This document shows positions 59,161-64,000 of a stretch of DNA of 64,000 nt, one piece after another (position 1 is the first letter of the stretch; the number at the start of each line of letters is the position of its first letter). A program made the position numbers and the translations under genes. Origin of the DNA: Arcuatula senhousia (Eukaryota > Mollusca > Bivalvia > Mytilida > Mytilidae); assembly GCA_963971305.1 (NCBI GenBank), contig OZ020303.1, forward strand, positions 47,046,106 through 47,110,105. Direction: 5' to 3'. The notes below the pieces were generated by a model. It did not search any database and had not been told where the DNA came from. It saw only the letters and a list, made by a program, of their open reading frames with translations.

Positions 59161-61438
59161 ATTTGTTGTAATTTTTATTTAAAAGGGTTTCTTAAATAGT
59201 TTTTATGGAACGCTATATAGTTTAAGTGTACAAAAAGTCTTACTGGGACAAATGAAAGAATTCTGTTTTCAACAAGTGCAAAAACAAATAATTGCACACA
59301 ACAGAGTGATCAAATCAATTTACCCACTGAAGCATTGTAAAACATAAAATCCCTGTAGACTGTAATAGACAAGCTAAAGATTGTTCACTTTATCACAGAA
59401 ATAAGACCTTATTTGGACGCTGAGATGAATGCCAAAAAATATTGCGATTCTGCAGACATTTGTTGAAAATAAAATATACTTTAGTTGCACCCCTAGAGAA
59501 ATTTTGAATTCCTCAACCATATAGGCGTTTCTAGAAAATAACGAAAATATATTAGTTACCATTTATCAATAGAATCGTTCCTTTTTCTAGGAAGGGTTGG
59601 TCTTTTCCTTTACAGTTTGAAATGCTTAGAAGCGCTATTTTCTTGACGCCATTGATCTGAATAGTTTCGTTTGGAAGTATAGGGGAGACCTCTTCACAGC
59701 GCTTATTAAGTTTTTGACGAAGATTGGACGACCGCGGGTCAACCAAGAAGTCAAGGTTCAGAAATCAGCCTTTTTAAGTTTGAACGCCATAAAGTTTTTA
59801 TGAATATTTTATATTTCAAAGAAGGTGTTTATCTCTGTTGTCATGGTATTTCGTCTTCTTGAAATAGCATAATCCCGTTCAATAATATCATACTCTTTCC
59901 ATGATTGTAGATTATAAAATGCGTGAACTTGATCATGTTACATATTACTGTAAATTTTAGAAACAAATTTAAATTTAAATGATTTTTTGTCCTTTTACCT
60001 TTTTGTCAATTTTAAATTTTTATGCAAAATATATTCAAATTTTAATTGAACTGACAATCCTACTGCCATTGGTAAGACTTATGATACCAATTTGACATTT
60101 GAATACATGCGAATTGTTTACTAACTTTTGAGACAAATATGCGACTTATGAGTTTTGTCAATTGAAGAACTATCATTTAATAGAACACACAAGTCTTAAG
60201 AAAAAATCCAAAATTAAAGGTGAAAAAATACAAAAACACATTTACGTCTTTCATCATGTTTAACACGATGTAACATAATACAGAAACAGAGACCGTACAA
60301 AACAAATGACATAAGAAAAATTGAAACATTATGTACCGACCATTTAACTTGAAGTATTGTGACGATTTGCTTTGGTTTGAAAAAAATATTTTTTATGAGC
60401 ATTTCAGTATTCTACATAGCAGAAATTCTTCTTAAGAATATTATTTTCTTAAACTCTGCTGCAAAAAATATTTTTCATCAAAAAACATTTTCAAAATATA
60501 TTCAAGGAAAATTCAAGGCCCCTTTCAAGTTTAAATGGTCTGTCCCTTATGTAAAAGCAGCACACAACAAATCACAAAAAAAAATCAAACATTATGTGGA
60601 AATAGCAAAAAACAAACACCACACAAGAAACATTTTTTAGTTGCAACAACACGTTAACACTGATAACTCTAACAAACATTTGTATTAATTACAAAAACCC
60701 TAAAATATCAAGATCGATAATCATTTACGGCTAGGTCGTCTGTGGTACATATGGAGAAACACAGTTGTCATTTGTTACATGTAAATATATCAATAATGTC
60801 TAGTTTTGATTATTTAGATACATTAAAATATCGTGTTTTATGGTTGTTTCAGGATAGTTTCTTAGGTCCGAAAAAGTGGCCTAAAACATGTAAATGTTGG
60901 CGGTTGATTTACTTTTTTATTTGTCAGAGACCATGTTTTGCTTAGTTACCTACAGGTTGTAAAATCTTTTGAAACAGAGTGTTAACATGTTTTAAACAGA
61001 GTTCTACAGACGTTACATACAATTTTCTTGAAAAAAAACATTGTGGAACACGTAATCAGACAAATGGTGGATAATGGCTGAAATCTCATACAAATACAGA
61101 AAAAGTCAATAAATAAATAACTACATTATTCAGTTTCAAAAACAATAATAGCTTCATGAAAAAGCTTTATTAGTGTAGTTTTTGACAAGCTGAATTTATG
61201 TCAAGTTTTGATTTCAGTTGGCCCAACTTCATTCTTGTTTCTTTCAGATCGTTTTCTTTTCAGTCTACAACATAACAGAATAAACTTTAAAAAGCACAAT
61301 GCATGATTAATTCTGAAATATATGGTGTAATGATTGTTTTGATTTTCATAGTTAGGTAGTTTCCATTAAATTTTGTTTACGCTGGTTTCGAACTGTATGA
61401 AAAAAACATGGAGTTAACATATGTTTATACATTACAAT

Positions 61439-61575
61439 TTATTTTTCATTTGATATCACTCTTGTAAAATTGAAGCATACATACATGGGTAAACATTTGA
61501 AGCAAAAAATGCAAGTACAGATGGACGCAGCTACAAGTACTACTGATGTAACCACGGCTGGTATCAAAACGTTGC
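61439..61575 (-). CDS. Second gene: transmembrane/tail exon
   Basis: On the - strand the acceptor AGTTTATTTTCAG precedes a frame (phase 1) reading GNVLIPAVVTSVVLVAASIC then TCIFCFKCLPMY, a single hydrophobic helix with a Cys-rich inner edge. It either runs on to a TAA at 61439 or splices at a strong GTATGT donor after CCCAT (exon end 61485). It joins in phase to the exon at 62123. Family not recognised; a type I membrane protein is inferred. Confidence 0.55.
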
Positions 61576-61885
61576 CTGAAAATAAACTTAAGATGAGGTT
61601 TCAATCAACAGTTCATAGCAGCTACTTTTATAAAAAAGAATGAAAATATAATTTTCAAATGCATTAAAATTTTTAAACGGATAACAGTCATTCAATAAGT
61701 TGGTTAAATGAGGAAAGTTAAATAATGATTTTTTTTGTGCGTTTCATCTAAAACAAAATATAGGATTTATATTCTAAGGTCTCAACTTGGAACAGGACAT
61801 AGGATTTATTTATGACATTAAACAGCTTTGAACAATATTATATTTTGAACATGTGACTTATACATTGTTGTTGATCAAAATAGTT

Positions 61886-62046
61886 GTAGCACACATAAAC
61901 AACTCAGTTGTAGCACACAAGCACAACTCGGCTGTAGCACACTTGAACAACTCGGCTGTAGCATGAATGAAAGACTGGACTGTAACAAACAAAGAACTTG
62001 GCTGTAGCATACATGAACAACTCGGATTTAACACACATGAATCAAC
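61886..62046 (-). repeat. 24-bp minisatellite, about 6-7 units
   Basis: Unit GTAGCACACATGAACAACTC plus GGCT, with variants, at a 24-base period. It lies in the intron between the two exons of the second gene. On the - strand it gives an in-frame 8-residue repeat (ATAELF-type), probably incidental. Confidence 0.8.
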
Positions 62047-62122
62047 ATCCATGATGTTGTGCACCTACATTTTACTACTCTAGTAACACCACCATTTAAC
62101 CATTAGCGAAAAAAATACAAAC

Positions 62123-62278
62123 CTGATGAGTTTTTAGATTGGTCGCCTTCATGGACAGATTTATTATTCATGGCAATCGGCAATGTCTTTGGAACAATCG
62201 TAATTGCAGACTGTGTTGTTGCAGTACTGGTTTTAGTGATTGGTGTGGCTTTGGTTGTTATCGGTAAAATGGCGAGTT
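62123..62278 (-). CDS. Second gene: Thr-rich stalk exon
   Basis: On the - strand, acceptor AATTTATTACAG and donor GTTTGT bound 156 bp (phase 2 to 1). The frame reads LAILPITTKATPITKTSTAT, then TQSAITIVPKTLPI and HEGDQSKNSS. The Thr/Ser/Pro richness suggests an O-glycosylated stalk directly before the transmembrane exon. Its upstream exons would lie at higher coordinates; none is clear before 64000. Confidence 0.55.
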
Positions 62279-64000
62279 CTGTAATAAATTTTAATGAACG
62301 ACTTTTTTTATTTTTATGGGGTGGTGTAATTTAAAATAAAAAGGCAGAATAGTTTTATACGAAAAAAATTCAGAAAGCCTACTAGGCTGAAAAAAGTAGG
62401 ATTTAATTCCTGAAAAACAAACCAGGATTAAAAAATGATATCCATAAAATTGAATTGTAGCTCCCAAAGGAAAATAAAAAACGTTTCATTTTTTATGGCA
62501 ATGAAAACTATAGTTAATATATGAAACCATTAAATAAACACCAAATACTAAAAAAAAACACTGCGTGACAAGAAAATGACCTGAAAACACAAAAGAAAAT
62601 TAGCGAAGGGCAATGTGTTTCTGAGAAGATGTCCCTTATCAAAAAGAAAATCTATAGCGTTTATTAAGGCATACGATTCAGTTTAGATTCTCCATTGACA
62701 CATACGTGAGAATTTTCAGTTTAGATTCTCCATTGACTAAGAGAATATGGACTTGTTTATTATGTCACGATTATTGAATACATTACCCAGTTCGTTTAAT
62801 AGGTAATTTTATGAAAATCTTGAAGAAATTCTGAGAATAAAAAGCCAGAATAGCAAAAAACTGTCCATTGCAATTATTTTGAAATTTTTGGATGATGTTG
62901 GATTTATGTAAATTTACAGAATGACATTAAAAAATGTTCATTTATAAGTTATTTAAAAAAACAGCCATATTTCAATCATTTCTGATTATTTTTTGGCTTT
63001 TTTCATGACGTATGTATCCAACGACTACGCCATAATCTCCTTCTGTAACTGTATCGTATGTCCTCAATTAATAGACAGTACCATCTAGAACACATTATGA
63101 ATTACAACAAAGTTCCAGACAAAAAACTTCTCAATGTCTGACATGCGTTTCGTCTATCAAAGACTCACCAGAGGCACTCTACCCATTGGTGGCTCGTAAT
63201 TTTCTAGACATAAACAGTCAACTAATGCACGGATAGTCGTGGTTGTTTCACAAGGTGGTGTGGAATGCAAAGTACATTCCTGACTTGATCATCTTGTTCT
63301 CATGTCTCTACTTTTTTGTGTCTCATTCTTTCTATGTGCTCGTGGTAAAGTGGGCGTCCATAAAAGACGTTTTGCACGGCATGACCTACACTTGTAGGTT
63401 TTGAAACTTCTTTGGACTTAGCAGCTGTTGTTCATGGTCATTTTATTACTTAACCTTTAACACTATCCCAAAAGTAATCCGTTTTCTTTGGTACAATGAG
63501 TACATCCATTGCATGGGAGTTCATTGGTCAAAGTTTTCAAGTAGGTAGTAGATAGTTGCAATTTGTTTTACCTTAATTCTTATGAAATTTTACAATTTTG
63601 AAAATCCAAATAGATAAGGTTTTGCTGTATTTTCTATTCAGTGCATCTGCCATATGTTGCGTAAAAAAATCCGTTGTGCATCTTCGCAAAATAGTATATT
63701 TGATGTGTCCAATAGTTTCCGGTGGAAGTAACAGGAGCGATGGCGTTTTTCTAAGTGTAATGATCAGTGCATATTTTCCTAAGGCCATACCAAAATAATT
63801 CAAAGTTCGTCGGATTCGGCCGCGTCTATTTTGGGCAAGACTAAAAAGGGACTTTTTATTTCGCCGCTCCAAATCAACTATCGTCCGCGTCGGATTCCTA
63901 TTTTATTTTAAAAAAAAACTCGAAATAGGAACAAGAAGATTTAAAATCGATCTAAAATGGCACAGAAAACCGTCCATTTTATTCCCCGAACTAAACATAC
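62279..64000. other. Right end of window, mostly non-coding
   Basis: 62280-63120 is AT-rich with nothing recognised, apart from a doubled TTCAGTTTAGATTCTCCATTGAC (62677 and 62716). 63130-63185 is the dispersed motif. 63190-63560 has coding-like fragments on the - strand (ELPCNGCTHCTKENG; KPTSVGHAVQNVFYGRPLYH) broken by stops, likely a decayed gene or transposon. 63840-64000 has no clear feature. Confidence 0.35.

Noticed and set aside
59552..59746. Exon-like 64-codon frame on the - strand with a GTAACT donor
   Set aside because: No acceptor keeps the frame open (all registers after the only nearby AG hit stops), and there is no ATG. It could not be joined to the second gene.
60359..60640. 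93-codon + strand ORF
   Set aside because: Lys/Asn/Ile/Phe-rich, as expected of AT-rich non-coding DNA; no domain or splice context.
63573..63872. 99-codon - strand ORF and overlapping + strand frame with a leader-like start
   Set aside because: Neither starts at ATG in a good context; the + frame begins with TTG. No homology recognised.

Overview
The window is AT-rich animal DNA with small exons, GT-AG introns of several hundred bases to about 20 kb, and a very dense load of dispersed repeats. The repeat types (N-terminal-endonuclease Penelope-like elements, foldback elements, TIR elements with a tandem-repeat core and a GACGG tract, a TNP2/CACTA-type transposase) and the main gene family point to a bivalve mollusc, most likely a mytilid mussel. 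That assignment is inference from repeat and gene families, not from a marker gene.

The main gene is on the + strand. Eighteen phase-compatible exons from 13245 to 57514 join into a 1110-residue reading frame. It encodes a short, membrane-anchored relative of the von Willebrand factor D and EGF domain protein (VWDE). Domain order: signal peptide, eight-cysteine (D8C-like) module, Cys-poor linker domains, VWD domain, acidic linker, a Cys-paired segment, one EGF module, a VWDE-type C-terminal ectodomain with a furin-type RRKR site, an Asp-rich mini-exon, one transmembrane helix and a cytoplasmic tail of about 63 residues. A second signal-peptide exon with the same LGQTG ending and the same phase lies at 1794-1854, inside a 387-bp tandem duplication whose other copy (1402) carries a stop codon.

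A second gene is visible only in part, on the - strand near the right end (61439-62278). A Thr-rich stalk exon and a transmembrane/tail exon join in phase. Its ectodomain must lie to the right, probably outside the window.

From left to right: 1-1857 holds a foldback MITE and the duplicated first exon. 1937-6479 is a dead L1-type LINE split by a 1.6-kb insertion. 6480-12373 holds three Penelope-like element copies. 13245-30156 carries exons 1-13 with introns full of small elements. 30157-50188 is one 20-kb intron with an antisense TNP2-like transposase gene (39348-44914), an unusual palindrome-array foldback (43704-44451), minisatellites and an unexplained ORF (47530-47880). 50189-57514 carries exons 14-18. 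57515-64000 is mostly non-coding apart from the second gene. I see no tRNA, rRNA or CRISPR array.
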